From positions 2,480,001-2,544,000 of the forward strand of contig NZ_JACCFI010000001.1 of the NCBI RefSeq assembly GCF_013410355.1: a stretch of 64,000 bases of DNA, given 5' to 3'. A program made the translations under genes and the position numbers. Positions within the stretch are counted from its first letter, which is position 1. Each line of letters begins with the position of its first letter. This document shows positions 25,185-33,872 of this stretch, in pieces. The notes beneath the pieces are model-generated. The model was not told the origin of the DNA. It saw only the letters and a list, made by a program, of their open reading frames with translations, and did no database searches. Origin of the DNA: Agromyces hippuratus. GTDB taxonomy: Bacteria; Actinomycetota; Actinomycetes; Actinomycetales; Microbacteriaceae.

Positions 25185-25688
25185 TCAGGCCGCCGCGGGC
25201 GGAGCCGTGGCTCTCGCCGACACCCGCGCCGGAGAGGGCACGAGCATGCGCAGCGCCCAGCCGAAGAGCACGAAGATCACGCCGACCCCGGCTGCGAACA
25301 GCGCGACGCCGAACGAGACGACCGAGGTGAAGAGCGAAGCCCGCAGGAACGACGCGTTCATCACGGTGTCGCGCACGGGGTCGTCCTGGTCGAGCTCGGC
25401 GTACGTCTTGCCGCCGCTCGCCTCGAGCGCGTGCGCGTTGATGACACCGGCCTGGATGAAGGCGTCGACCGGCCCGTCGACGGTCTTGCCCGCGAAGTAC
25501 GGAGAGTCGTCGGGGATCGTGATGTTCTCGGCGCGGAGCTGGTTCGAGACCCCGATCCAGGCGATGATCGCGACGATGATCAACAGGATGCCGCCGACCA
25601 CGCCGGCCAATCCGATCAATCGGATGCCGCGTCGCTGGCCGTGCGTCAGCACGACCTCGCCGATCTCGTCTCCGTTCACTGCAGACAT
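25185..25688 (-). CDS. small membrane protein with two helices
   Basis: 167 residues, unknown function. Helix 1 lies at about 24-46 (LAGVVGGILLIIVAIIAWIG) and helix 2 at about 125-147. Between them is a hydrophilic domain of about 75 residues (SPYFAGKTVDGPVDAFIQAG), probably extracytoplasmic. Similar actinobacterial proteins are often mislabelled aromatic ring-opening dioxygenase LigA; nothing here supports an enzyme. A strong GGGGGAGG site lies 5 bases before the ATG. Confidence 0.75.
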   Translation of the reverse strand: MSAVNGDEIGEVVLTHGQRRGIRLIGLAGVVGGILLIIVAIIAWIGVSNQLRAENITIPDDSPYFAGKTVDGPVDAFIQAGVINAHALEASGGKTYAELDQDDPVRDTVMNASFLRASLFTSVVSFGVALFAAGVGVIFVLFGWALRMLVPSPARVSARATAPPAAA

Positions 25689-25808
25689 GTCGCCTCCCCC
25701 GGGATCGAACTGCTGTCGCCACAGTAGCGCTGCGAGCGGCAGCGGCGGAAGACCCCGGCCGGGGCATCATCCCTCCGCGGCGAGTGGCGGAATGTCGGCA
25801 GGCTCCAA

Positions 25809-25814
25809 CAGAAT
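25809..25814 (+). promoter_or_regulatory. -10 element of leaderless MFS gene
   Basis: CAGAAT ends 6 bases before the GTG at 25821; no Shine-Dalgarno-like purine run lies between. Confidence 0.4.
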
Positions 25815-25820
25815 GCTGAA

Positions 25821-27107
25821 GTGATCAGCGCGAGGACGTTCTGGAGTGCCCTGCCCACCGAGGGCCGGTGGCTGCTGTCGACCGTCGCCATCCAGACGCT
25901 CGGCCGGGGGCTCACCCTGCCGTTCACGATCATCTACCTGCATGAGGTGCGCGGATTCGACCTCGGGCTCTCGGGCGCGCTCATGAGCCTCATCGCCGTG
26001 GTCGGACTCATCGTCACCGGCCCGGGCGGCACCCTCATCGACCGCTTCGGCGCGAAGGCCGTGCTGCTCGCCGGCCTCGTCTCGATGATCGCCGGCTGCA
26101 CGCTGCTCGCGTTCGCGACGCATCCGGCCGTCGCCGCCGTCGCCCTCGTGCTGATCGGCGTGAACTTCGGCGTCTCCTGGCCGGGGTTCAACGCGCTCAT
26201 CGCGGCAGTCGTCTCGGGCGACCTCAGGCAGCAGTACTTCGGCGTGAACTTCGCGCTCGTGAACCTCGGCATCGGCGTCGGCGGCATCATCGGCGGGTTC
26301 TACGTCGACGTCGACTCGCCCGAGACCTTCACCGTGATCTTCCTCATCGACGCCGCCAGCGCCCTGATCCCCATGGCGCTCCTGCTCGGCCCCCTGCGCC
26401 ACGTGCGCACGCAGGCCGAGCCGACCGAGGAGTCGGCCGCGGCGGGCGGGTATCGCGAGATCCTGCGCCAGCCGGCGGTGCTGTGGCTCACGCTCCTCAC
26501 GTTCATCGCCATGTTCATCGGCTACGGCCAGATGGAGGCCGGCTTCCCGGCGTACGCGCGTCAGGTGGCCGAGGTCTCGACCCGGGTGATCGGACTCTCG
26601 TTCGCGGTGAACACCGCGGTCATCGTGCTGCTGCAGTTCACCGTGCTCGCGAAGATCAGCGGCAAGCGGCGCACCCGGGTGATGTGGGTGATGGCGGGCG
26701 TCTGGGCGACCTCGTGGCTGATCCTCGGCGCGGCGGGCCTGCTGCCCGACACCCTCGCCGCGGCCATCGGCGTGCTCGCGTTCATGGGCGTCTTCGCCTT
26801 CGGCGAGACCCTGTTGCAGCCGACGGTACCGGCCATCTACAACGACCTCGCCTCCGACCACAATCGCGGCCGCTACAACGCGATCAACTCGGCCGCGTTC
26901 CAGGGCGGCGCGATCGCCGGGCCGGTCGCCGCCGGCCTGCTGCTCGACCACGACCTCGACGCCGTCTACATCGCCGTGATGGTCATCGGCTGTCTCGGCA
27001 TCGGCGCGCTGGCACTCGCCCTCGAGCGACGCATCCCGGCGAGCGCAAACGGCGTGCGTGCGCCCGAGCCCGAGAGCAGCTCCGAGAGCGACGTCGCCGT
27101 CGACTGA
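25821..27107 (+). CDS. MFS transporter
   Basis: 428 residues with 12 predicted helices. The loop 2-3 motif GGTLIDRFGAKAVL is the MFS signature. It is related in overall pattern to the other MFS protein of the window (19924-21186), and both resemble drug-efflux MdtH-type proteins. A GTG start at 25821 follows CAGAAT (25809-25814) by 6 bases. The acidic, Ser-rich tail is probably cytoplasmic. Confidence 0.88.
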   Translation: MISARTFWSALPTEGRWLLSTVAIQTLGRGLTLPFTIIYLHEVRGFDLGLSGALMSLIAVVGLIVTGPGGTLIDRFGAKAVLLAGLVSMIAGCTLLAFATHPAVAAVALVLIGVNFGVSWPGFNALIAAVVSGDLRQQYFGVNFALVNLGIGVGGIIGGFYVDVDSPETFTVIFLIDAASALIPMALLLGPLRHVRTQAEPTEESAAAGGYREILRQPAVLWLTLLTFIAMFIGYGQMEAGFPAYARQVAEVSTRVIGLSFAVNTAVIVLLQFTVLAKISGKRRTRVMWVMAGVWATSWLILGAAGLLPDTLAAAIGVLAFMGVFAFGETLLQPTVPAIYNDLASDHNRGRYNAINSAAFQGGAIAGPVAAGLLLDHDLDAVYIAVMVIGCLGIGALALALERRIPASANGVRAPEPESSSESDVAVD

Positions 27108-27171
27108 CGCGCGACCCGGCAGATCACCACGGCGGGCAGACCGGGTCACGTCGCCTGCCGTGGACAGCACG

Positions 27172-27208
27172 ACGCGGCATCCGCTCTTGCGTCGAACGGA
27201 TGCCGCGT
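27172..27208. terminator. bidirectional terminator made of paired GGATGCC motifs
   Basis: ACGCGGCATCCG (27172-27183) and CGGATGCCGCGT (27197-27208) pair perfectly around a 13-base loop, between convergent MFS and clpB. Confidence 0.8.
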
Positions 27209-27217
27209 GGTGTTCGC

Positions 27218-29386
27218 CTAGTCGGCCGAGGCGTCGGCCCGTGCCACCGTGAGCGAGTCGCCGTCGTCGGCGAGCCCGACCACGACGGTGTCGCCGTCGC
27301 GCACCTCGCCCGTGAGCAGCGCCCGGGCGAGTCGGTCATCGATCTCGTGCTGCATGAGCCGGCGCAGCGGCCTCGCGCCGTACAGCGGGTCGTACCCGCG
27401 CTCGGCGAGCCACGCCCTCGCGTCGGGAGTGACGCCGAGCTGCAGTCGCCGCTCGTGCAGTCGCGCCGACAGCCGGTCGATGTAGAGGTTGACGATCTCG
27501 GCGAGCTCGTCTTCGCTGAGCGCCGAGAACACGACGATGTCGTCGAGCCGGTTCACGAACTCGGGCTTGAAGGCCTGCCGCACGGTCTGCAGCACGGCCT
27601 GCTCCTTCTCGTCCCAGCTGAGGCCGGGGTCGACGAGGTACTGCGAGCCGAGGTTCGACGTGAGGATCAGGATGGTGTTCCTGAAGTCCACCGTGCGACC
27701 CTGGCCGTCGGTGAGACGGCCGTCGTCGAGCACCTGCAGCAGCACGTCGAAGACCTCGGGGTGCGCCTTCTCGACCTCGTCGAAGAGGATCACCGAGTAG
27801 GGGCGACGACGCACGGCCTCGGTGAGCTGGCCGCCCTGGTCGTAGCCGACGTATCCGGGGGGCGCGCCGACGAGCCGGGAGACCGAGAACTTCTCGCCGT
27901 ACTCCGACATGTCGATGCGCACCATGGCGTGCTCATCGTCGAAGAGGAACTCGGCGAGTGCCTTCGCGAGCTCGGTCTTGCCGACACCCGTCGGACCGAG
28001 GAACAGGAAGGACCCGGTCGGCCGGTTGGGGTCGCTGATGCCGGCGCGCGAGCGGCGCACCGAGTCGGCGACCGCCGCGACGGCGCGCTTCTGCCCGATG
28101 AGGCGCTTGCCGAGCTCCTGCTCGAGGTGCAGCAGCTTCTCGGTCTCGCCCTGCAGCAGCCGGCCGACGGGGATGCCCGTCCACGCGGCGATGACCTGGG
28201 CGATGTCCTCTTCGGTGACCTGCTCGTTGACCATGCGGGGCTCGTCGGGAGCCTGCTCGGCCTGCTCGGCGGCCTCGAGGTCGCGCTGCAGCCGGGCGAT
28301 CGTCTCGTACTCGAGCTTCGACGCCTTGGCGTAGTCGGCCTCGCGCATGGCGCGGTCGCGCTGCGTGACGGCGTCGTCGAGCTGCTTCTTCAGATCGCCG
28401 ACGCGGTTCAGCGACATCCGCTCGCGCGCCCAGCGGGCCTCGAGGCCCGCGAGTTCGCGCTCCTGCTCGAGGAGCGTCTCGCGCAGCTTCGCGAGCCGTT
28501 CCTTCGACGCGTCGTCCTTCTCCTTCTTGAGGGCGAGCTCCTCGAGCTTCATGCGGTCGACCTGCCGCTTCAGCTGGTCGATCTCGACGGGGCTCGAGTC
28601 GATCTCCATCTTGAGGCGCGACATGGCCTCGTCGACGAGGTCGATCGCCTTGTCGGGCAGCTGCCGCGCCGAGATGTACCGGTTCGACAGGGATGCCGCG
28701 GCGACGAGGGCGGCATCGGAGATCGTGACCCCGTGGTGGGCCTCGTAGCGGCCCTTGAGCCCGCGGAGGATCGCGATCGTGTCTTCGACGCTCGGCTCGC
28801 CGACGTACACCTGCTGGAAGCGGCGTTCGAGCGCGGCATCCTTCTCGATGTATTCGCGGTACTCGTTGAGCGTGGTCGCGCCGATGAGCCGCAGCTCACC
28901 GCGGGCGAGCATGGGCTTCAGCATGTTGGACGCCGCGACGGACCCCTCGCCGCCGCCCGCGCCCATGAGCAGGTGCAGTTCGTCGACGAAGGTGATGATC
29001 TCGCCCTCGGCGTCGTTGATCTCCTTGAGCACGGCCTTCAGCCGCTCCTCGAACTGGCCGCGGTACATCGCACCGGCGACGAGCGCGGAGATGTCGAGTG
29101 AGATGAGCTGCTTGCCCTTCAGCGACTCGGCGACGTCGCCCGCGACGATGCGCTGGGCGAGGCCTTCGACGACGGCGGTCTTGCCGACGCCGGGTTCGCC
29201 GATGAGCACGGGGTTGTTCTTCGTGCGCCGCGTGAGCACCTGGCTGACGCGGCGGATCTCGGAATCCCGACCGATCACGGGGTCGAGCTTGCCCGCCTTC
29301 GCGATCTCGGTGAGGTTGACGCCGTACTGTTCGAGCGCCGACTTCTGCTCTTCCTGCGAGCTCGGCGCACCCTGCATGTTGGCCAC
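27218..29386 (-). CDS. clpB: ClpB disaggregase lacking the N-terminal domain
   Basis: 722 residues against about 860 for standard ClpB. The usual N domain is absent and the protein begins almost directly with NBD1 (Walker A GEPGVGKT at 63-70; arm motif GRDSEIRRV before it). A coiled-coil middle domain, characteristic of ClpB rather than ClpC, spans about 275-400. NBD2 has Walker A GPTGVGKT, and the C-terminal domain ends in an acidic tail. The GTG at 29386 has AAGGGAG 5-6 bases upstream. ClpB rescues aggregated proteins with DnaK, DnaJ and GrpE, which are encoded at 61211-64000. The HAIR site upstream places it under HspR. Confidence 0.95.
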   Translation of the reverse strand: MANMQGAPSSQEEQKSALEQYGVNLTEIAKAGKLDPVIGRDSEIRRVSQVLTRRTKNNPVLIGEPGVGKTAVVEGLAQRIVAGDVAESLKGKQLISLDISALVAGAMYRGQFEERLKAVLKEINDAEGEIITFVDELHLLMGAGGGEGSVAASNMLKPMLARGELRLIGATTLNEYREYIEKDAALERRFQQVYVGEPSVEDTIAILRGLKGRYEAHHGVTISDAALVAAASLSNRYISARQLPDKAIDLVDEAMSRLKMEIDSSPVEIDQLKRQVDRMKLEELALKKEKDDASKERLAKLRETLLEQERELAGLEARWARERMSLNRVGDLKKQLDDAVTQRDRAMREADYAKASKLEYETIARLQRDLEAAEQAEQAPDEPRMVNEQVTEEDIAQVIAAWTGIPVGRLLQGETEKLLHLEQELGKRLIGQKRAVAAVADSVRRSRAGISDPNRPTGSFLFLGPTGVGKTELAKALAEFLFDDEHAMVRIDMSEYGEKFSVSRLVGAPPGYVGYDQGGQLTEAVRRRPYSVILFDEVEKAHPEVFDVLLQVLDDGRLTDGQGRTVDFRNTILILTSNLGSQYLVDPGLSWDEKEQAVLQTVRQAFKPEFVNRLDDIVVFSALSEDELAEIVNLYIDRLSARLHERRLQLGVTPDARAWLAERGYDPLYGARPLRRLMQHEIDDRLARALLTGEVRDGDTVVVGLADDGDSLTVARADASAD

Positions 29387-29407
29387 AGGCTCTCCCTTCG
29401 TTCAAAA

Positions 29408-29428
29408 CTTGAGTGTACTTAACTCAAC
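29408..29428. promoter_or_regulatory. HAIR operator (HspR binding site) of clpB
   Basis: CTTGAGT-N7-ACTCAAC matches the published HAIR consensus CTTGAGT-N7-ACTCAAG except for the last base. It lies 22 bases upstream of the clpB GTG. HspR itself is encoded at 60785-61207. Confidence 0.85.
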
Positions 29429-29515
29429 TTTGCCGAGAGGGTTGGTATTCCGACTTCCGCGCCGAATCTCCCCCGACTTCACGGTAGACGGATGCCGCGT
29501 GGCGCGCCAGCGATC

Positions 29516-29535
29516 GGCGGGCGTTGCCGCCCGTC
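29516..29535 (-). terminator. hairpin after hypothetical gene
   Basis: GGCGGGCG and CGCCCGTC pair (one G-T) around TTGC, 25 bases downstream of the minus-strand stop at 29560. Confidence 0.45.
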
Positions 29536-29559
29536 GTCAGCCGGTCGAGGCGCCATCGG

Positions 29560-30063
29560 TCAGCGCATCACCTCGACGGCGAGCACCGTGGTGCGCACGA
29601 CGCCGCCGGGCGTCGGCGACTCGAACCGCACCGGCATGCCCGGGAACGACCGGGCGAACCAGAACGACTCGACCGCGGCATCCGGCACCTCGTCGCGCGT
29701 GTCGTAGCGCACGCACTCGACGCGACCGATCTGCAGCTCGATCGTCTCCTCGGTCACCGTCGTGCGGTCGTCCGGGAACGCGGCGTGCCCCTGCAGCTCG
29801 CGCCACGTCACCCGCCCACTCGAGACCTCGCCCTCGACTCCGCCGTCGGCGGCGACGAGCCAGCGCTCGAGCGTCGCTCCCTCGTCATCGCAGTCGCTGA
29901 AGCGATTGATGCGCTCGAACCGCTCGCCGTCGGGCTGCTCGACGAGGATGCGGATCAGCTTGCCCGCACCGCTCGCCGCGCGGATCTCGTCGGCCGTGAA
30001 GGGCGTCGGCAGGAGGCCGGGGCCGAGCACGTGGGGGTCGACGGCGTCGTCGGGGTCACTCAT
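29560..30063 (-). CDS. conserved hypothetical protein
   Basis: 167 residues, not recognised. Soluble, acidic, no signal or membrane segment. It contains TPFTADEIRAAS near 20-31 and several Trp/Phe-containing beta-like segments (VTWRELQGHAAFP, VESFWFARSFPGMPV). Composition and codon use agree with its neighbours, so it is very likely translated. It is divergent from the YceI gene with about 110 bases between the starts. Confidence 0.7.
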   Translation of the reverse strand: MSDPDDAVDPHVLGPGLLPTPFTADEIRAASGAGKLIRILVEQPDGERFERINRFSDCDDEGATLERWLVAADGGVEGEVSSGRVTWRELQGHAAFPDDRTTVTEETIELQIGRVECVRYDTRDEVPDAAVESFWFARSFPGMPVRFESPTPGGVVRTTVLAVEVMR

Positions 30064-30172
30064 GCACGACAGTCTGCGTCATCAGCCGTCATCTCGACAG
30101 TGTCGCGACGCATTCACTGCGTTCTCATACCGTGATCGGCGAAGCTCGAAGCCCCACCCCTTTGGAGCTGCA

Positions 30173-30874
30173 TTGCAGAAGCGCACGAAGATCATCACCG
30201 CCTCGATCGTCGCCGGAGTGCTCGTGCTCGGTGCGACCGCCGCCATCGCGGGCCCGATCGTCTATCGCGATCTCATCGTCGGCGAGCCCGAGACAGCACC
30301 CTCGGTGACTGCGGCGCCGTCGGCGACGGCCGAGGCGGGCACGGAGGCATCCGATCTCACCGGCGAGTGGACCGTGACAGGCGGCTCGTTCGCGGGCTAC
30401 CGCGTCGACGAGGTGCTGAACGGCACCGATGTGACGGTGACCGGGCGCACCTCCGACGTGACCGGCAGCTTCACAGTCGACGGGTTGAGGCTCACAGCCG
30501 CGTCGCTCGAAGTCGACGTCGCGTCGATCGAGACCGACTCGGGCAACCGCGACGAGTACTTCCGCTCGACCGCGTTGCGGGTCGACGAGTTCCCGACGGC
30601 GACCTTCGTGCTCACCGAACCGATCGCGGTCGACGCAGCCCCCGTCGTCGGCGGCGTGCAGACGGTGCAGGCGACGGGCGAGCTCACCCTCGCGGGCGTC
30701 ACGCGCACCGTGACCGTCGACCTCGACGCGGTCTGGAACGGCAGCGACGGCCAGGTCGCCGGCAGCATCCCGATCACCTTCGCCGACTTCGGCGTCGAGG
30801 CGCCGAACCTCGGCTTCGTCTCGGTCGAGCCCGACGGGTTCGTCGAGTTCTCGCTCGCGCTCGCGCGGGGCTGA
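30173..30874 (+). CDS. YceI family protein, membrane-anchored
   Basis: 233 residues: a basic head and one helix (about 5-30, ITASIVAGVLVLGATAAIAG), a Ser/Thr/Ala linker, then a YceI-type lipocalin-like beta-barrel (about 60-230). The DLTGEWTV opening and SVEPDGFVEFSL end are recognisable. YceI proteins bind polyisoprenoids or other hydrophobic molecules outside the cytoplasm. A TTG start at 30173 is supported by TTGGAG 6 bases upstream; no ATG or GTG is properly placed. Confidence 0.85.
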   Translation: MQKRTKIITASIVAGVLVLGATAAIAGPIVYRDLIVGEPETAPSVTAAPSATAEAGTEASDLTGEWTVTGGSFAGYRVDEVLNGTDVTVTGRTSDVTGSFTVDGLRLTAASLEVDVASIETDSGNRDEYFRSTALRVDEFPTATFVLTEPIAVDAAPVVGGVQTVQATGELTLAGVTRTVTVDLDAVWNGSDGQVAGSIPITFADFGVEAPNLGFVSVEPDGFVEFSLALARG

Positions 30875-30892
30875 GCGTTCAGGACGCGAACG

Positions 30893-30922
30893 CGACGCCG
30901 CATCGGCGCCACGTCGGCGTCG
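30893..30922. terminator. hairpin between YceI and cupin genes
   Basis: CGACGCCG (30893-30900) and CGGCGTCG (30915-30922) form an 8-bp stem between two convergent stops. Confidence 0.45.
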
Positions 30923-30931
30923 GCGTCGGGC

Positions 30932-31315
30932 TCATCGCACCCACGGCGGGGCGACCGGGGCTGCGTCGCTCCCCGGAATCGAGGCCACGGCGCTCGGGCT
31001 TCCGCACACCAGGAACTCGCAGTCGCTCGACGCGATGACGGTGCGCACGACATCGGCCGGCACGATGACGGTGTCACCGGCAGTGACGGCGAACTGGTCG
31101 GACTCGGAGTGGAACGATGCTTCGCCGGTCAGCACGGTCCAGATCTGCTCGGAGTCGATGATGTGCCGTGGACCCGGTTGACCCGCGGACATCCGGACTC
31201 GCCACAGGCTCGTGCGGTTGCTTCCACCCACGGTCGGGGATGCCAGGGTCTCCATCGCCGAGGTCGCGGTTCCCGATGAACGGGTTTCGGTCGAAGCCAC
31301 TCGAGTGATCGACAT
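30932..31315 (-). CDS. cupin domain protein
   Basis: 127 residues with a single small beta-barrel (cupin_2 type). The motif regions are PGPRHIIDSEQIWTVLTGE (about 47-65) and the second strand pair ending AGDTVIVPADVVRTV. Only one His is obvious in motif 1, so metal binding is doubtful. A strong AGGAGG lies 6-7 bases before the ATG. It is divergent from a MarR gene with a 17-bp dyad between, so it is probably that regulator's target. Confidence 0.82.
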   Translation of the reverse strand: MSITRVASTETRSSGTATSAMETLASPTVGGSNRTSLWRVRMSAGQPGPRHIIDSEQIWTVLTGEASFHSESDQFAVTAGDTVIVPADVVRTVIASSDCEFLVCGSPSAVASIPGSDAAPVAPPWVR

Positions 31316-31329
31316 GAGTCGCCTCCTGA

Positions 31330-31346
31330 GACAACATCGTTGTCTA
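31330..31346. promoter_or_regulatory. MarR-type operator
   Basis: AGACAAC-ATC-GTTGTCT is a perfect 7-bp dyad between cupin and marR starts. A related half-site, GTTGTCCAAC, follows at 31361-31370. Confidence 0.6.
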
Positions 31347-31383
31347 GATGGTAAACGTCGTTGTCCAACATCCGCAAGTGCGA

Positions 31384-31389
31384 GAGAAT
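31384..31389 (+). promoter_or_regulatory. -10 element of leaderless marR-type gene
   Basis: GAGAAT ends 6 bases before the ATG at 31396. Confidence 0.45.
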
Positions 31390-31395
31390 CGGCTC

Positions 31396-31869
31396 ATGGC
31401 GCAACACCCCCCAGGCGAATTGCCGATCCTCCTCATCGGGTCGTTTCGCGAGGTCATCGACGAGCTGCACGAGCAGCTCCGAGAGCTCGGCTTCGAAGAC
31501 CTCCGGCCACTCCATGGATTCGCGTTGCAGTCGATCGCCGAAGGCGGTGTGTCGATCAGCGAGTTCGCGCGGCGACTCGGCGTGACGAAGCAGGCCGCGG
31601 CCAGGACGGCCGCCTCGATGGAGTCGCTCGGCCTGGTCGACCGCCACGTCGATCCCGATGACGCACGGGCATCCGTCATCACTCGCACCCCGCGTGCGAA
31701 CGACTTCCTCGCGGCGAGCGGACGCCTCCTCGGCGAACGGGAGACGGAGTGGCGGCGGCAGCTCGGCGCCGACCGTTACGACACCATGATCAGCTGCCTC
31801 CAGCAGTTGCGCGCCGCAGAGCCGTTCACGACCATTCCGGGATGGCTCGGTCGGACGACGCGGATCTGA
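31396..31869 (+). CDS. MarR family transcriptional regulator
   Basis: 157 residues with a winged HTH (about 30-105): GGVSISEFARRLGVTKQAAAR is the recognition region and DRHVDPDDARASVITRT the wing. ATG 31396 is chosen over the longer frame because the -10-like GAGAAT ends 6 bases before it. It probably binds the 31330-31346 dyad and controls the divergent cupin gene and itself. The hydrolase gene follows closely and may be cotranscribed. Confidence 0.88.
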   Translation: MAQHPPGELPILLIGSFREVIDELHEQLRELGFEDLRPLHGFALQSIAEGGVSISEFARRLGVTKQAAARTAASMESLGLVDRHVDPDDARASVITRTPRANDFLAASGRLLGERETEWRRQLGADRYDTMISCLQQLRAAEPFTTIPGWLGRTTRI

Positions 31870-31889
31870 GCGCACGAGTGGGAACCCGA

Positions 31890-32756
31890 ATGCATCCGCA
31901 GGGAAGACCCGGCTGGGCTTCGACGAGGGACGGAAGACGGCTCTTCTTCCAGGCCATCGACGGCCCTGGGCCGACCGTCGTCTTCGAGGCCGGTATCGCA
32001 TCGACTCGTTCGATCTGGGGACTCGTTCAGCCGGCCGTCGGACGCACGGCGCGGTCCGTCGTCTACGACCGCGCCGGACTCGGCCTGAGCCCGCAGGCCG
32101 CGGGGTCGCGCCGGCTTCCCGAGCTCGCTGATGACCTCAACGATCTGCTCGATCATCTCAGCGGAGAGCGCGAGAGCGATGCCGGCTTCGTGCTCGTCGG
32201 GCACAGCTGGGGCGGCCCGATCGCGCGCCTCGCCGCATCCGTCCGCCCGGAGCGGATCCGCGCTCTCGTGCTGGTCGATCCGGCAGATGAGGACTGCGAG
32301 CTGTATTACTCGCCGGCCACCGAACGGGCCACTCGCATTCAGAACGCCCTGTTTCCCGGGCTCGCCCGCATCGGTCTCCTGAGATGGGTGTACGGGCTGA
32401 CGGCCGGCTCCCTCCCGTCGCAGATCCGGGCGGATGTGCGACGGGAGATGTACACGCCCGGGGCGGTCGCAACCCAGATCGCCGAATCGACATCGATGTC
32501 GGATGACCTCCGGCAGCTGCGGTCGGCATCCATCGACGTTCCCGCGATACCGCTGACGATCATCTCGGGAGGGAAGAGCGCCGGCGTGGGAGCGGAGGGG
32601 CGTCGCCAGCTCATCGCCGCGCATCGTGCTCGTGCGGAACGCGCCGAACACGGCCGGCATGTGATCGCCGCGCGGTCCGGCCACGTCGTCATGCTCAGCG
32701 AACCCGAGGTCGTCGTGGCCGAGATCCAGCAGGTTCTGCGCGCATCATCGCGATGA
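31890..32756 (+). CDS. alpha/beta hydrolase
   Basis: 288 residues. The nucleophile elbow is GHSWGG, and VVFEAGIASTRSIWG with YDRAGLGLS are the upstream strands and oxyanion region. The late GKSAGVGAEGR and RSGHVVML regions would carry the acid and catalytic His. The start is uncertain: ATG 31890 gives a standard length, while ATG 31842 would overlap marR by 28 bases. Probably cotranscribed with marR. Substrate unknown. Confidence 0.85.
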   Translation: MHPQGRPGWASTRDGRRLFFQAIDGPGPTVVFEAGIASTRSIWGLVQPAVGRTARSVVYDRAGLGLSPQAAGSRRLPELADDLNDLLDHLSGERESDAGFVLVGHSWGGPIARLAASVRPERIRALVLVDPADEDCELYYSPATERATRIQNALFPGLARIGLLRWVYGLTAGSLPSQIRADVRREMYTPGAVATQIAESTSMSDDLRQLRSASIDVPAIPLTIISGGKSAGVGAEGRRQLIAAHRARAERAEHGRHVIAARSGHVVMLSEPEVVVAEIQQVLRASSR

Positions 32757-32820
32757 CGAGACCGCGCTGGCGGCATCCATGCAGAGGAATAGACTCCGCT
32801 GCACGGTCGTTCCACCAGTC

Positions 32821-33852
32821 GTGCAACGCTTCGGAACGCTCTCATTCGGACACTACGGCCCCCTCGGCGGCGGCCGCGAGCTCTCGGCCGCGGATTCCAT
32901 GCTGCAGGCGATCGACCTCGCCCAGGGCATGGACGAGCTCGGCGTGAACGGCGCCTACTTCCGCGTGCACCACTTCGCCCGCCAGCAGGCGTCGCCGATG
33001 CCGCTGCTCGCGGCGATCGCGGCGCGCACCCGGCACATCGAGGTCGGCACCGGCGTCGTCGACATGCGCTACGAGAACCCGCTGCACCTCGCCGAGGAGG
33101 CGGCAGCGGTCGACCTCATCTCGGGCGGCCGGCTCGCCCTCGGCGTCAGCCGGGGATCACCCGAGACCGTCGTGCGCGGCTACGAGGCATTCGGGTACAC
33201 CGGCTCGGAGGACCCGCGCGGCGCCGACATCGCCCGCGCGCACTTCGACCGGTTCCTCGAGGCCGTCGAGGGCAAGGGCATCGCCGAAGCGGATGCCTCG
33301 TCGCCGTTCGGCGGCGGCGCGAGCGGCCTGCAGCGCATCGAGCCGTACTCCCCCGGCCTGCGCTCGCGCATCTGGTGGGGCGCCGGCAACAGCGACTCGG
33401 CCGAATGGGCCGGGCGCCGGGGCGTGAACCTCATGTCGTCGACGCTGCTCACCGAAGATCGCGGCCTGCCGTTCGACGAGCTGCAGGCGCAGCAGATCCA
33501 GACGTTCCGCGCGGCCTGGCGCGAGGCCGGCCACCCGGGCGAACCGCGCACTTCGGTGAGCCGTTCGATCTTCCCGATCACGACCGCCGAAGACGAGCTC
33601 TACTTCGGCGGCCGTCAAGACGGAGACGGCGTCGGCTACATCGACGGCATGCGTTCGACGTTCGGCAAGACCTACGCGGGCACACCCGACAAGCTCGTCG
33701 AGCAGTTGCTGCGCGACGCGGCGATCCGCGAGGCCGACACCCTCATGCTCACGATCCCGAGCCAGCTCGGCGTCGAGTTCAACCTGCGGATGATCGCTGC
33801 CTTCGCCGAGCACGTCGCGCCGAGCCTCGGCTGGGAGCCCGCGAACCGCTGA
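32821..33852 (+). CDS. LLM-class flavin-dependent oxidoreductase
   Basis: 343 residues of the bacterial-luciferase-like TIM-barrel family, using FMN or F420. RFGTLSFGHYGPLG opens the barrel, and VNGAYFRVHHFARQQASPMPLLAAIAART is the family's active-site region. Start GTG 32821 is chosen because the family begins at this point and TAGACT at 32791-32796 could be its -10; ATG 32779 is an alternative. Substrate unknown. Confidence 0.88.
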   Translation: MQRFGTLSFGHYGPLGGGRELSAADSMLQAIDLAQGMDELGVNGAYFRVHHFARQQASPMPLLAAIAARTRHIEVGTGVVDMRYENPLHLAEEAAAVDLISGGRLALGVSRGSPETVVRGYEAFGYTGSEDPRGADIARAHFDRFLEAVEGKGIAEADASSPFGGGASGLQRIEPYSPGLRSRIWWGAGNSDSAEWAGRRGVNLMSSTLLTEDRGLPFDELQAQQIQTFRAAWREAGHPGEPRTSVSRSIFPITTAEDELYFGGRQDGDGVGYIDGMRSTFGKTYAGTPDKLVEQLLRDAAIREADTLMLTIPSQLGVEFNLRMIAAFAEHVAPSLGWEPANR

Positions 33853-33872
33853 ACGCCCCGTGACGGCGGCGC

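Noticed and set aside
26483..29101. Plus-strand open frame of 872 codons across MFS and clpB
   Set aside because: It runs out of frame through the end of the MFS gene and antisense to clpB; no recognisable domain.
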